DNA of 64,000 bases from Toxorhynchites rutilus septentrionalis (Eukaryota; Arthropoda; Insecta; Diptera; Culicidae): NCBI RefSeq assembly GCF_029784135.1, contig NC_073746.1:244624307-244688306 (forward strand), read 5' to 3'. Below, in pieces: positions 1-11,285 of this stretch. Made by a program: the position numbers and the translations under genes. Under the pieces are notes generated by a model. The model did not search any database. It was not told the origin of the DNA and was given only the letters and a program-made list of their open reading frames with translations. The stretch's first letter is position 1. The number at the start of each line of letters is the position of its first letter.

Positions 1-470
1 AGCTGCCATACAGATTAAATACATATTTCTGCATTACTCGAGAATTAACCAAGCAAATGAAACCAAATTTGGCATATTGAGGTTTTAGGGAGCAATAAAT
101 GTTTTCATGGTGGTTAGACTCTCCACCCACTTCTCAAAGGGGGGGGCTGCCATACAAATTAAATACGAATTTATGCAATACCCGAGAATTGATCAGAAAT
201 TGATCAAGATCTGAGAATTAATCAAGCAAATGATACCAAATTAGGCATAATGAGGTTTTAGGATGCAATAAATGTTTCTATGAGAAACATTTTTATGGTG
301 ATTCTACACACCCCTCCTAAAGAGGGGGGGGGGGCTGCCATACAAATGAAACACAAATTTCTGCATAACTCGAGAACTAATCAAGCAAATGGAACCAAAT
401 TTTGCATGTGGAGGTTTTATGGTGCAATAAATGTTTTTATGGTGGTTTGACACCAGTAGTGAGGAATTAG
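1..470 (-). repeat. Dispersed repeat family A, about 120-150 bp monomers
   Basis: About three degenerate monomers, each with a G-rich tract followed by CTGCCATACAAATGAAACAC, then CTGCATTACTCGAGAATTA, a GGAGGTTTTA block and GCAATAAATGTTT. The same monomer recurs at 42050-43256 in this orientation and inverted at 44394-45357 and 61771-62858. No coding capacity is visible in the monomers. The family identity is not recognised with certainty. Confidence 0.8.
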
Positions 471-1329
471 GGATATTCCCGCCGTGGAGCACGTGACCGA
501 CTGTTGCTTATCGGTCTTCCCCCAATAGCAGGTGGGTGTGGACACGATTCGGCCGACAGTGGTCTGGCTGACACAATGTAGTTATGAAGAAATCAAATTA
601 CCTAAAATCTGTCAGTGTCCATGTGCTATATGAAACGTCCCGTACCAGAAAAACAAAAAGAAGAAAAAGCGAAGCAGTGGACCAAAATAGAAGGAATAAA
701 TATGAAAAAACATTTAGTTCAACGAATATGCTTAAAGTGCAGGAGAAGATAATGAAAAATATCTATCAGTGTGTTAAAAAAACATGGCAATTGAAAATTT
801 TCGGAAAACTCTGAAGTATATATATAAGTATTTTGTATGAATAAGATAAATTTTTTATAGAAGTTTCGCTTCGGTATCACTTCATTGTGGAAAAGGTGTC
901 TTTTGTCCAAAATAGTTAGAGAGTCCCAGATGTACAAGAACGCCGATTGATAATAACTGCAAAGAAACTACGAATGTAAACAAGTGATGTGTGCACAACA
1001 GATGCTCTGCAATCAAGAGCCCTAAATCTTTAACATTATTGAATTTTTGAAGTATTTCGGGAGACAGATTTTCGAAAAAAAAAACCTAGAGAACGACTAC
1101 TTTAATTAATGCGAAGTCATAAAAAATCTGTCCTTCAGTTCCGAAAGCACGTTTAAGGAATTCATTTTCTCTTCACTGGAAACGTGTGAATAACAATGCT
1201 AAGAAACCCCGAATCAGAAGAGGATATTGAACCTCCTCCTCTTCAGTGCAATCGCCTGCATCTATCACCAACCTAGTTTTAATTTTTCCACAATGCCAAT
1301 AAAACAGTAACAACAACTATTATTCAATA
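471..1329. other. AT-rich stretch, no gene recognised
   Basis: Only short ORFs without recognisable motifs. A stretch near 787-815 (GAAAATTTTCGGAAAACTCT) also occurs near 42988 and, inverted, near 62315, beside other family A copies. Part of this stretch is therefore probably the non-monomer portion of the same dispersed element. Confidence 0.5.
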
Positions 1330-2811
1330 GCGTAGGCATTCAAACGCGAAAAAAAAATCCGTGGTGCCGTATTCCAAAATGACCGTTCTCGTTCATTCGG
1401 AACCACGAGAAAGTCTCTCAATTTCTCTTTGTATCGGGCGGTTTACGCACAACTCTCTCACACACGCACACAATTGCACCTGTCACGACGAAGTGTGCAT
1501 GATTTCTCTCACTCGCTCACCGCTATGTATACAGAGCCAATTTTAGACCAATTGGATTCGATGGTTTGATTTGACATTTTGTGCCTCTCGTCGAACGAAT
1601 TCCAACCAACCATCCCATCATCTGTCAAGGTTGTGTCGGCGGCGAATTGCATTCAATCGATACTCTGTTGTTTGTGTTTGAAACCAAACGTCAAAATTAT
1701 TGTGCAATTACTTCATCCAATGGGAAACACGTTTCCGATAACCTTGGAAGCCGCTGACCGTTTTCTCTTCAATTGCCGAGTACCGAATATTGTCTTGTGG
1801 GCGGAAAGGGGGGCGCTAGGTGATGAACATATGCGTGCATGCTACAATACCTGGAAGATTCTTGCTGAGGTGTTGCGACTGTAGATCCTCGCCGGATTCC
1901 GCCATATTTCTGCCCTCGATGTTGTCCGGACTTTGGGTGACTTCACAAAAATACTATTATTCGCTCTCCGCTCGCGCACGTTTAGCAGTAGTTGGCAGGC
2001 TGCGATGATTGTGTTGGGGCTTTGAGAGAATCGTTTTTCTTTTAGTACACTTTACTTTTTTTTTTGCAGAGTTGAGAAAATCCCGATTGATGAGAGCCGA
2101 CGAGGTTTTTTCACCTTTTTCTTTACTACTTATGTGATTCTTTTCCTTACGATTTTTTTTCACTCTCCACCAATGCACCAAGATACGCTGCAAATGGGGG
2201 ATATTCCGAACAGATTTGAAACTTGCACAAATTTACACCTCGAGATAGCACTAAGGTTATCCAGCTGCTTCCTCCAACAATGCGCGAGCACAAGAACCGA
2301 TATTGAAACTCACACCCGGGGGTTGCACACGCGATTTTTCACGCAAACGAATTATTCTACCACACGACGAAAAAACAGATTCCGAGTAGCCTTTCACGCG
2401 ATACAACTTTTTTTTTCTCTCAATCTCAACAATCCGTCCGCAATGACGATGACAACGGAAAATTTCGATCGAAACACAGCGGATGACACGAAGAATTCTA
2501 CAAACACGGACGGGGCGGCCTTCAGAGTAGTTACCAGAACAAATGGTTTTATTTTTGCTGCCTTTTCGTTCTGTGAAGTGATATGCCTATCGGGCGATGC
2601 GATGATCTACTCACAACTGCGGGCTTTGATCGGTGCTATTAGACCAAGAAGTTCCACTTGCCGATGTATGTGCAGTGTTGGTCTTCTACTAAAAAGAACG
2701 AAACACGGTACGAAGCAGACTGTCACGTTGAAAAAGAGAATTTGAAAGAGAATTTCGTTCACGGGGACAACCGTAGCGCTGGGTGATATCTGACGTTTCA
2801 ATGTAGTTGAT
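1330..2811. other. Low-repeat region, possible promoter or 5' exon of a gene extending left
   Basis: This is the longest stretch of the left arm that I could not match to another part of the window. It is less AT-rich, has many TCTC/CTCA tracts and CpGs, and resembles mosquito promoter or 5'-UTR DNA. ORFs on + (for example 2134-2745) have low complexity and no domain I recognise. A gene on - starting here and running out of the window is possible, but no coding exon can be named. Confidence 0.25.
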
Positions 2812-2906
2812 GCCGGTGTATGGCACGATTATCGCTATCTCACTCTACCTACCGTCATCGCATATCTCACTATCCTTCTGATGTAAAAGTTTATAATCGA
2901 CATCAC
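2812..2906. repeat. Left part of the older repeat that received the P element
   Basis: This sequence matches, inverted, the DNA at 18700-18790 to the right of the copia element. It ends at the 8-bp GACATCAC, where the P element begins. The rest of the same repeat resumes at 12231. Confidence 0.75.
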
Positions 2907-2930
2907 CACGGCTTACAGAGACAAGGCTAG
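2899..2930. repeat. Left target duplication and inverted terminus of the P element
   Basis: The 8-bp target duplication GACATCAC (2899-2906) is followed by CACGGCTTACAG and then AGACAAGGCTAG. The right end carries the inverse with two mismatches in 24 bp, and similarity continues inward past GACGTCATC to about 2986. An 8-bp duplication is the rule for the P superfamily. Confidence 0.92.
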
Positions 2931-3035
2931 TTCTTTAGCGAGTAAACATTTTTTTATGACGTCATCCGAATCGTCAGTGTAAACAGTCGCCAGTTGTATT
3001 TTGCTAAGATAAGATCAGACAATAGGGGGTCTTTT

Positions 3036-3080
3036 ACGGACCAAATTTCTGTCAGATACGGACCAAATTTCTGTCAGTCG
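3036..3080. repeat. Subterminal direct repeat of the P element
   Basis: ACGGACCAAATTTCTGTCAG occurs twice in a row about 130 bp inside the left terminus. Subterminal repeats often bind transposase in DNA elements; that role is inference here. Confidence 0.6.
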
Positions 3081-3298
3081 TTCTGATTTCTGATTGGTCG
3101 ATTTCGATAAATTTTGTAAACAAAGTCGATTTTTCCAGTGTTGCCAATAAAAATAAATTACGTTGGGTTTGTATTGAATTTAGAAAAAAAATGAATTTAG
3201 ATGATATTACGATACTTAGTTTAGAGGAAATGTGAAGGAATTGTATACACGTTTTACCTAATTATTTTGTTACTATATTTTGATTGAATTGAAAAATT

Positions 3299-3310
3299 TA
3301 TATATATATA

Positions 3311-3381
<71 letters not shown>
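3299..3381. repeat. TA dinucleotide microsatellite
   Basis: About 40 TA units, interrupted once near the start, lie in the 3' non-coding region of the P element. They directly precede the fold-back repeat. Confidence 0.95.
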
Positions 3382-3386
<5 letters not shown>

Positions 3387-4310
3387 CATTTCATGTCAAA
3401 CCGATAAAGTGCTCCTCAGATTTCCATGAAAAGTGGTAGTTTCTTTCTTTATTGCAAAATATTAGACCCGTATTTTTTATTTTTTCGTTAGGGTGACCTT
3501 TTCTTATTTTAGGGTGGTCCGAAAAATCATTTTTTTCAACTTTTTCCTAAAAGTGCCTTTTTTAAAAATTCATAACTTTTGAATCACTGAACCGATTTAG
3601 ATGATCGATATATCAAATTGAAGCCAATTAATCTTTTTTGGAAAAATATTAGGCTTGCCAAGAAATCGAATTTTGTTTTCGTAACTATTGATTGTAGTTG
3701 TTTTTTGTTATTTTTATGTTTTTTGTTTTTATGTTTTTATATTTTATGTTTTTTCTTGAAAGCTGAGGATTTATTACATAACATATCTCGATATCAGATA
3801 GGCTTTTTTGTGTTTTTGAGTGACTTTTCAAAGTTAACCGGTCGTCCGTAAAATCATTTTTCCACTCTTATCCAAAAATAATTTTTTGCAAAAATTTATT
3901 ACATTTGAACTACTGAACTGATTGAGATGATCGACATATTAAATTGAAGCCAATAAGCCAATCTTTTTTGAAAAAATATCACACTTACCGGAAAGATAGG
4001 ATTCTAGTCGCATAGGTCTAGTCTAGTCACATAAGAATATTGAACGAAGACTTAAAACATGTTAAATTTACAAAATAATGACTCTAAAACGAAAAAAACA
4101 CCTCTCTAGAACCCTCTTTCCAAGTTCAATACTTTTTTCAATATTTTTTCTATTAAAAATCTACCTCATTGGCTTCAATTAGATTTATTGATCATCTGAA
4201 TCGGTTCAGAGGTTCAAAAGTTATGATTTTTTGAAAAAGTCATTTTTGGGAAAAAGTGGAAAAAATGAGTTTTCGGACAACACTAAAATGGAAATGGACA
4301 TAAGTTTAGT
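3382..4310. repeat. Fold-back (long inverted repeat) MITE inside the P element
   Basis: The block around 3500-3640 (AACTTTTGAATCACTGAACC, then TTGAAGCCAAT) recurs inverted around 4170-4270 as CAATTAGATTTATTGATC and GGTTCAGAGGTTCAAAAG. A related element lies at 54660-55510, where both ends carry CTCAGATTTTCGTGAAAA. No ORF with recognisable content is present. Confidence 0.7.
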
Positions 4311-4354
4311 TTAATAATAATCTATTTGGTTTCTGATACTAATATATTTTATTT

Positions 4355-6198
4355 CTACCATTCCATGCTCCTGCTATCAAATTTTCGTTTCCTTGTTTTT
4401 TTGTTTTCTCCGCTTTTTAAACGAAAAGATATAAATTTTTTTATAATGTCATTCCTTGTTTTTTCACAATGGAATAAAGTGGATGGCAAAACATACATTT
4501 CTCCTGCCATTTTCTTCGGCAAATCAGCTTCGTTAGGTTCCAAATGCGATTTCATATTTCGGAATAGAATTTCCATTGCTAAGAAGAAATTAAAAGTCTC
4601 ATCATTCACTATGCAGATGGGAGAGTTAGAAGCTGTAGCTCGCAAATATGAAAAAAGAGACGGTTGATACAATCTAGGTTGTGTTTTGCTGACTACCAAT
4701 CTCTTGTTACACTGCTGACATGTTCTTTCCCGCTGAATAATTTTTTTGATGATGAAACCAGCTATATAGAACAACGAATTTTGTTCTGTTCTGTCGAGAA
4801 AAGTTTTCGCTTCATCGACGGTGTACTCATAGTCGAATTCAATATTCATATCATCCACATTATCACTAGAATTAGATGAAGCTGAAATTCGATATGATGT
4901 CGATGCTGCTTCATTGTCCATCAATTTCTGGGCTGAACATTCTTCACGCCGCTTTGATAGCAAATCTATCAATCCAATAAGATGTTGTTGTGTATCGGCT
5001 GTATACGAAGCATTCGGTACTACGGTCATGTATTGCGAAAGAGTCACAATTTTCAAGTTATTGCTGAATTGCAATGGAGTTGGGCGTCGTTGCTTTGCAC
5101 GAATCAATGAGAAAAGACTCTCCAGACAATCTTGGACGAACCGCGATGTAAATATTTGTGGGTGTCCTTCATGCAAAAGCCGATCTGTCAACCTCACAAT
5201 TGCATTCGTGCAAACGATTACACTTGTTTGCCATGGTTTCCAATGTCCGTGTCCTACTTGGAGATCATACATTAACCGCACCATGGTCTTCAGATGAGCG
5301 ATATCCTCGTCATATTTCATAGGATCATTCAAACAAAATACTTTTTCTTCTGCCCTATTATTGATAAGCTCGAACCATCGAGCAAAGTCTTCTATGAAGC
5401 ATGCGGTAGTAAGAAGCTCCGGTAATTCTCGTATTTCCGCATGAAACTTCAATGCTGCAGCCACCGTCCTGTTGCAATATTTTGTTGCGTTGCATACTTT
5501 CATTTTATCTATTGAAGATGTTCTGTTGTCAAAGCACACATCCGAGGCCGTTAGTCTGTGACAAAGCCTCAACGTGTTGTTTATTTCGGAGTTCACGATT
5601 GTGGTTAAATGGTCTCGATGAACAATATTGGATGTTAGCTTTTTTTCACGAACATACCAATCCGGAACTTTCAGGTAGACATTGTTCAACCAGCCATGTA
5701 CTGTATTTTTAAATACGTGTACGGGATCGGGTATGATCTCTAGCATTCTGTTCTCAGCGTTTGGATGAGGTATCGCAGCATTTAATGTCTCATTTTTGCG
5801 ACGAATATCGATCCCCAAATCCTTCCACATGCGCTGGTTTTCGGACCCGGAATCTGTTGTTATAAAATGGACACGCAAACTGATTCCCTCTGCTCTTGAA
5901 ACTGCAGACAATACAGCATTCTTCAAAAACTCTTTTTGTATAGAGTTGCCGGTGTACTCGAAAGCAACCACCTGTTTCCAGCGCGCTGCGATTCCAACTA
6001 GCATGAATACCAAAGCTTTACAGGCTAAAGTTTGGGACATAGGAAGCGTTGTTGTTCCAACAAACTGCTTCGTATTTTGGCAAAACTCATTTGCCTCGTC
6101 TATGCTCATTTCGTCTAGAACCAATCCGCAGTCCTTTTCTTCAACCGACATTGTGGAGACTTTATGTTGTAGCAGCTCGAATATATCTTCAAGAATAC
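4355..6198 (-). CDS. P-element transposase, exon 4: catalytic domain
   Basis: This exon encodes the RNase H-like core, the insertion domain and the C terminus of a P/THAP9-type transposase. It joins exon 3 by splicing: acceptor TTTTGTAG ends at 6199, and phase 1 gives S-P-G-I-L-E. From the internal Met at 6151 there are 598 codons. Visible catalytic features are LVLDEMSID (D13), TTDSGSEN (D100) and QDCLESLFSLIR (D341 and E344). The three-residue D-to-E spacing matches D528/E531 of Drosophila P. A C-terminal YIAGFIIKKI block is also family-typical. The reading frame is uninterrupted. The gene is split from its upstream exons by the CR1 insertion, which leaves both splice sites in place. Confidence 0.9.
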
Positions 6199-6651
6199 CT
6201 ACAAAATATCATTTCATATATTAACACACAATTTCGCAATTTCGCGTGCAGTATTGAGTCGTGCTATTGTCTGTTGTCTTGATTTAATTATTTTTCTTGT
6301 GTTAAACTTCATTTCATTCTGATTTTATTGTTATCAATCGATCTGTAACCATAGTATTTTGTTCAGTGTTGTACCATATCAACTCGTCAGATCTGACATT
6401 CGTATAAATAAGTGTAAATAGTGCAAATCGTTCACTCCATTGTTCACCGTTCGTTGTTGATTATTTACACTTCTGCTTCTACGTCCGAGCATAGTTTTGT
6501 ACACTGCTGCGCCATCTGCCAACGATTAGCTGAATCCTCAGTTGTGTGCAACTGGTCAACTTGTATACAACATATAATACATTTGCATAGTTAGAGGCCA
6601 GCACCGGCGCCAACATCGGAATTATACTAAAAAAAGATTAACGAAATTATC

Positions 6652-7425
6652 ATGACTAAACATTGTGCGAAGTGTTCAGAAGCAATAACAGGCATCGACG
6701 TCGTAGTCTGTCGTGGATATTGTGGCGGATTATTCCACATCAATAATTGTTCCGGAGTCACTCGAGCGATGCAATCCTACTTCACATCCCACAAAAAGAA
6801 TCTATTCTGGATGTGCGACGGATGCGCCGAGTTATTTGAAAACTCGCATTTCCGCGTGATTTCGGGTCTAGCCGATGATAAATCACCACTCCGCTCACTG
6901 ACGACTGCCATTACGGAACTAAGGACCGAAATTAAAGAACTGCATTCTAAGCCTGAAGCTCAACCATCAGCAGCTACAAGTATGCAGTGGCCCGTAATCG
7001 AGCCTCGAAGAGCTACTAAACGACTTCGCGAGTTTGACACTACTGCACACGCTCCTGACTGCCGTGTAGGTAGCAAAAAACTACAGGAAAATGCGGTAAC
7101 AGTTCCCACGTGCTCCAACGATATTGAACAAAAGTTCTGGCTGTACCTTTCGAGAATTCGGCCAGACGTCACTACCGAATCTGTTGCCGCCTTGGTCAAA
7201 GCCAATCTCGAAATCGACGTGGATCCTCCTGTGATGAAGCTCGTCCCTAAAGGGAAAGAAACCGGCACGCTGTCCTTCGTGTCTTTTAAAATCGGTCTAG
7301 ACCAGTCGTTGAAGGACAAGGCCCTCGATCCTGCAACATGGCATGAGGGGCTAGTGTTCCGCGAATTTGACGACTACGGTCTCCGAAAATTTCGTGTACC
7401 TGAAAATCAACAACATCGATGTTGA
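6652..7425 (+). CDS. CR1 ORF1 protein with PHD-like zinc finger
   Basis: The 257-aa protein starts MTKHCAKCSEAI. Its first 65 residues form a Cys4-His-Cys3 pattern (CAKC, C-x5-C, H-x4-C, CDGC) like the PHD/ESZ fingers of CR1-clade ORF1 proteins. A helical stretch rich in Glu and Arg follows at about 85-105. ORF1 proteins of this type bind element RNA and act as chaperones; that is family knowledge. It overlaps ORF2 by 59 bp in a different frame. The start is the first ATG after a stop-rich 5' UTR. A distantly similar finger protein begins at 63207. Confidence 0.82.
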   Translation: MTKHCAKCSEAITGIDVVVCRGYCGGLFHINNCSGVTRAMQSYFTSHKKNLFWMCDGCAELFENSHFRVISGLADDKSPLRSLTTAITELRTEIKELHSKPEAQPSAATSMQWPVIEPRRATKRLREFDTTAHAPDCRVGSKKLQENAVTVPTCSNDIEQKFWLYLSRIRPDVTTESVAALVKANLEIDVDPPVMKLVPKGKETGTLSFVSFKIGLDQSLKDKALDPATWHEGLVFREFDDYGLRKFRVPENQQHRC

Positions 7426-10400
7426 TACTGGAAGCCAAGCCTACATCTCCAGTCACACCTTTAAACCAGACGCTGTCATCCCGGGACGCAACGATTCAAG
7501 CAATTTGGAAGTCCCTTATTCCCCCATCACAGTCGAGTCCATATCGCTAGTACCCTGCAGTCGTTCCGGTCCTGTGTTTGGGTGTGGACACGGGGACTTC
7601 CAAACTGTATCCACAGGCAAGTACACGTCCGATGCTCGTATCCCGCTGATTTTAGTACCTGATAGTTCAAACGATTTCAGCCAATCGCCAGCACCATCCG
7701 ATCCTCCCTCTTCATCCTCAACCTTTGGAGTCGAAATGAGAACGCGCTCCTCTGAACGTCCTATTTCCGTGTATTATCAGAATGTCAGAGGTATACGCAC
7801 CAAAATAGCGCAATTACGTTTGCAGCTAACTAGTTGCGATTACGATGTCCTGGTCTTCACTGAAACTTGGCTGCGGGAGGACATTGATAGTGCTGAGATC
7901 TCGACCGACTACATATTCTATCGCTGTGATCGGAGCCGGTTATCAAGCCAGCATTCTCGGGGAGGTGGAGCGCTAATCGCAGTTAAAGCTCAACTCAACA
8001 GCGAGTTTATTCCGCTAATGAATTGCGACCACCTCGAGCAAGTCGCAGTCTGCTTACGACTTCATCGTAGGTGCCTCTACCTTGTGGTTATCTATCTGCC
8101 ACCTAATTCAAGCACTGATCTCTATTACGCGCATGCTAACGCAGTACAGGACGTTGCGAACCGAGCTGCCGCAGTTGATATTGTTGTATCGCTAGGTGAC
8201 TTTAATCTACCAAATTTGCGTTGGCAATTTGATGATGATGTGAACGGTTTTATACCCACAAACGTTAACCTTGAACATGAACAGGCACTCATCGAAACAA
8301 TGTTTGCTATTGGACTGCAACAAGTCAACCAATACCTGAACGCGAACGGCAGGCTTCTTGATCTAGCATTTGTGAGCCTTCCAGAGCAGTTGGACGTAAT
8401 CGAACCCGGCTCGCCTCTGTTGTCAGTGGACAATCACCATGCACCCTTTGTTATACTACTCGACGAGGACAGCGACGATCTAATTATGCACACCGAGTTA
8501 GACGATAATCCTTCCTATGACTTCAACCTATGCAATTTCGCGCAGTTAAAAACGGTTCTGAGCGCTATCAATTGGGACTTCTTACAGCAAACCGGACCAA
8601 TAGAACAACTGTTATCAGCATTCTATGACAAGCTCTATGCAGTGCTTAATGACAATGTGCCTCGCAGAAGACGTTCATTCAGATCAATGTCTAGCAAACC
8701 GTGGTGGACCCCCGAACTCCGAAACCTGCGCAACATTCTTAGGAAAGCTCGTCACCGCTTCTTCAATTCGAAGTCTGTAAGCGATCGGAACTATCTTCGA
8801 AATGTCGAACTGCAATACAAGACAGTGCTGTTCGACAGTTACAGCAACTACATTGCCAGGATTCAGACTAGCGTAAAACAAAACCCATCGTGCTTCTGGG
8901 ATTTTGTGAAAAAAAGGCAAGCATCCACTCGAATCCCTCGTAGCGTCAACTTCAATGGTATCCAAGCCAACACAATCGCAGAAGCCGCGAACCTCTTCGC
9001 TATGTTCTTCGGGAGCGTGTTTAGCAAAGAGTCACCGGTACCAAGACGCGGTTGTTTTGCTCACATTCCTGCATACAACATCAACCTGCCAGTGATCCAG
9101 TTCACCGAAAATGAAATTGTGGAAACTATCGATGCCCTGGACATCAGAAAGGGATGCGGGACGGATGGTATACCTCCCCTACTGCTGAAGAACTGCTCGA
9201 GGGAATTAGCGGCACCAATTACCCTCTTGTTTAACCAGTCACTTCGTGAAATGACCTTTCCGGAAGCCTGGAAAGCTGCCTACATCGTTCCCATTCACAA
9301 GTCTGGCAACTACAAAAAAGTGGAGAATTATCGTGGCGTTACTATACTGTGTTGTATTAGTAAAGTATTTGAAAGGTTGGTGCACAAAGTTTTGTACAAC
9401 GTGATGTCCCCCATTATTTTTGAAGGACAACACGGGTTCATGAAGCATCGCTCTACTACTACGAATCTTATGTGCTACGTCACTGCCCTGTCTCGCGAAG
9501 TAGAAGATAGACGACAAGTTGACGCAGTATACGTTGACTTCGCGAAAGCGTTCGATACGGTTCCGCATACTATGCTCATCGAGAAAATGAAGCACATGGG
9601 ATTTCCAGATTCAATCACAAATTGGACTTCCTCGTACTTGCGTTACAGAACCGCATATGTGGCGCTCAACTCAACTCGATCCCGAGTCTTTAATATTACA
9701 TCTGGAGTACCGCAGGGTAGCGTATTAGGACCGATGCTATTTCTCATATTTATCAATGACTTGCACATGTTACTTTCCTCATCTAAACTCTCTTTCGCTG
9801 ACGACCTAAAATTCTACCGTACTATCGAGACTTCCTCAGATTGTGATGCACTCCAGGCAGATATTATCACTATGTTGGTGTGGTGTAGAGAGAACGGAAT
9901 GCGTGTCAACGGCAATAAGTGCAAAATTATTTCTTTCGGCCGTTGCAATAGTCTTGTTATGCATCATTACTGGATGGAATCGACAGAGTTGGAACGTGTA
10001 TCGTGCATCAACGACCTTGGAGTTACTATTGATTCCAAGCTTAGATTCGGTGAGCATGTGGCGGTTATGACCGCGAAAGCATTTTCCGTTATGGGCTTTA
10101 TTCGACGTCACGCAGCTGAATTCACAGATATCCATGCACTGAAAGTACTATACTGTTCACTAGTTCGCAGTACGCTGGAGTACGCTGCGCCAGTCTGGTC
10201 CCCTTACCACGCTGTCCACACCTTGTCGATCGAGCGGGTGCAAAGAAAGTTTTTGCGCTTCGCTCTTAGACTACTTCCATGGAATGATGCGAGCAACCTA
10301 CCGCCATACCCTGACAGATGCAAGCTCATAGGATTGGAAGCATTATCAGCCAGACGAATTACGATGCAGCGGTTACTTATATTCGATATTCTTGGAGGTT

Positions 10401-10618
10401 CTATTGACTGCCCTGAATTGCTTGCACAGATCCCGCTCAACATACCTCCCAGACGTTTCCGGAACTCGCCTTTCTTTGCAATACCATACCACAGAACAAA
10501 CTACGGCTACAACAATCCGTTCGATTCTTGCCTCCGCCAATTCAATCTTATTTGTGATGTGTATGATTTAAACTTGACTAAGAACGCTTTTAGAAATAGG
10601 ATAAAATGTCTATCATAG
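7367..10618 (+). CDS. CR1 ORF2: AP endonuclease and reverse transcriptase
   Basis: The 1083-aa protein makes and inserts cDNA by target-primed reverse transcription. The endonuclease starts near residue 133 (ISVYYQNVRG), with TETWL, YLPPNS, SLGDFNLPNL near 275 and SVDNHHAPF near 352. The reverse transcriptase spans about 580-880, with VDFAKAFDTVPH, GVPQGSVLGP and the FADD box near 810. The C-terminal LVRSTLEYAAPVWSPYH and LPPYPDRCKLIGL are typical of CR1/Q/T1 elements. The first about 125 residues have low similarity to known domains, so the real start may be further in, for example the Met of MRTRSS. No internal stop was seen. Confidence 0.9.
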   Translation: MTTTVSENFVYLKINNIDVDTGSQAYISSHTFKPDAVIPGRNDSSNLEVPYSPITVESISLVPCSRSGPVFGCGHGDFQTVSTGKYTSDARIPLILVPDSSNDFSQSPAPSDPPSSSSTFGVEMRTRSSERPISVYYQNVRGIRTKIAQLRLQLTSCDYDVLVFTETWLREDIDSAEISTDYIFYRCDRSRLSSQHSRGGGALIAVKAQLNSEFIPLMNCDHLEQVAVCLRLHRRCLYLVVIYLPPNSSTDLYYAHANAVQDVANRAAAVDIVVSLGDFNLPNLRWQFDDDVNGFIPTNVNLEHEQALIETMFAIGLQQVNQYLNANGRLLDLAFVSLPEQLDVIEPGSPLLSVDNHHAPFVILLDEDSDDLIMHTELDDNPSYDFNLCNFAQLKTVLSAINWDFLQQTGPIEQLLSAFYDKLYAVLNDNVPRRRRSFRSMSSKPWWTPELRNLRNILRKARHRFFNSKSVSDRNYLRNVELQYKTVLFDSYSNYIARIQTSVKQNPSCFWDFVKKRQASTRIPRSVNFNGIQANTIAEAANLFAMFFGSVFSKESPVPRRGCFAHIPAYNINLPVIQFTENEIVETIDALDIRKGCGTDGIPPLLLKNCSRELAAPITLLFNQSLREMTFPEAWKAAYIVPIHKSGNYKKVENYRGVTILCCISKVFERLVHKVLYNVMSPIIFEGQHGFMKHRSTTTNLMCYVTALSREVEDRRQVDAVYVDFAKAFDTVPHTMLIEKMKHMGFPDSITNWTSSYLRYRTAYVALNSTRSRVFNITSGVPQGSVLGPMLFLIFINDLHMLLSSSKLSFADDLKFYRTIETSSDCDALQADIITMLVWCRENGMRVNGNKCKIISFGRCNSLVMHHYWMESTELERVSCINDLGVTIDSKLRFGEHVAVMTAKAFSVMGFIRRHAAEFTDIHALKVLYCSLVRSTLEYAAPVWSPYHAVHTLSIERVQRKFLRFALRLLPWNDASNLPPYPDRCKLIGLEALSARRITMQRLLIFDILGGSIDCPELLAQIPLNIPPRRFRNSPFFAIPYHRTNYGYNNPFDSCLRQFNLICDVYDLNLTKNAFRNRIKCLS

Positions 10619-10709
10619 GTATAAGCAAATTACAGTCTGTACGACTAGTCGAAGACGGTGTAAATAAATAAATAAACATGCGATGAGACATATGATTATA
10701 ATTACATAC

Positions 10710-10981
10710 CAGGACTGAAACGAACTCCTTCAATTTGGCGTAGTAGAGTCCTCGTGGATGGGAACGGGAAGCCTTTTTGAATAAGCTTGTCGTATCCACC
10801 TTGACATGCAAACCGAATTTGTAAATTTTCCGTAATCGTTTCATTGGACCAACGTTTCACTTTTTTAACCTCTCCTGTTAATAGCTTAATTTGATCTTCT
10901 CTGAAAAGCTTCTTCAAGGGTTGTTTTCCACGAATTCTCGAGGTCAGATATCCGTATTTTTTCTTCCATTGTTTTACAATT
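10710..10981 (-). CDS. P-element transposase, exon 3: helix-turn-helix region
   Basis: It encodes IVKQWKKKYGYLTSRIRG, then NLQIRFACQGGYDKLIQKG and TLLRQIEGVRFSPG. This is the conserved block between the THAP/coiled-coil part and the catalytic core of P and THAP9 proteins. Donor GTATGT starts at 10709 and the acceptor lies at 10982-10983. The frame joins exon 2 (AAA-AG plus A gives K-R) and exon 4 (G plus GT gives Gly) exactly. Confidence 0.85.
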
Positions 10982-11040
10982 CTATTAACGGTTACATCAA
11001 TATAAAATATTAGAAAATAACATATTTTTTGACACACTAC

Positions 11041-11232
11041 CTTTTCAGCTTGGAAATTTGATGTTTCAAACGAAATATTTCTTCCTGTAGTTGTTTATCC
11101 TTCATATACGTCAACCAAATCATAATTGTTCTCAATACTTTGTATCTCTTCCCATTCCTCATTCGCGGATGCAGCTAAGGTCGGAATTTTCGTAACTCCA
11201 TTTTCATTGTATTTCCCATCAACAAAATGAGC
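11041..11232 (-). pseudogene. P-element transposase, exon 2, frameshifted
   Basis: It starts after a TATACAG acceptor, continues the THAP domain (AHFVDGKY, then TKIPTLAA), and in another frame encodes a coiled coil (DKQLQEEIFRLKHQISKLK). The frame entered from exon 1 ends at TAA after VDVYEG, near 11098. The frame needed to reach exon 3 differs by one base, so a single-base indel lies roughly at 11100-11130. An intron rescuing the frame would be about 25 bp and is unlikely. The next intron, 10982-11040, is 59 bp. Confidence 0.8.
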
Positions 11233-11285
11233 CTGTATATATACTAGTATTAGGATATGTTTTAGAATTAGTTTTTAATACTTAC

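Larger units (their letters stand above)
6226..10678 (+). mobile_element. CR1-clade non-LTR retrotransposon inserted in a P-element intron
   Basis: A 5' UTR of about 430 bp is followed by ORF1, ORF2 overlapping in another frame, and a short TAAATAAATAAATAAA tail at 10661-10676. This is the layout of CR1 elements such as Q and T1 of mosquitoes. The 5' edge is estimated: if the host intron was about 60 bp like its 59-bp neighbour, the element starts near 6226. I see no clear target duplication. Both ORFs are open, so the copy looks young and possibly active. Confidence 0.85.
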
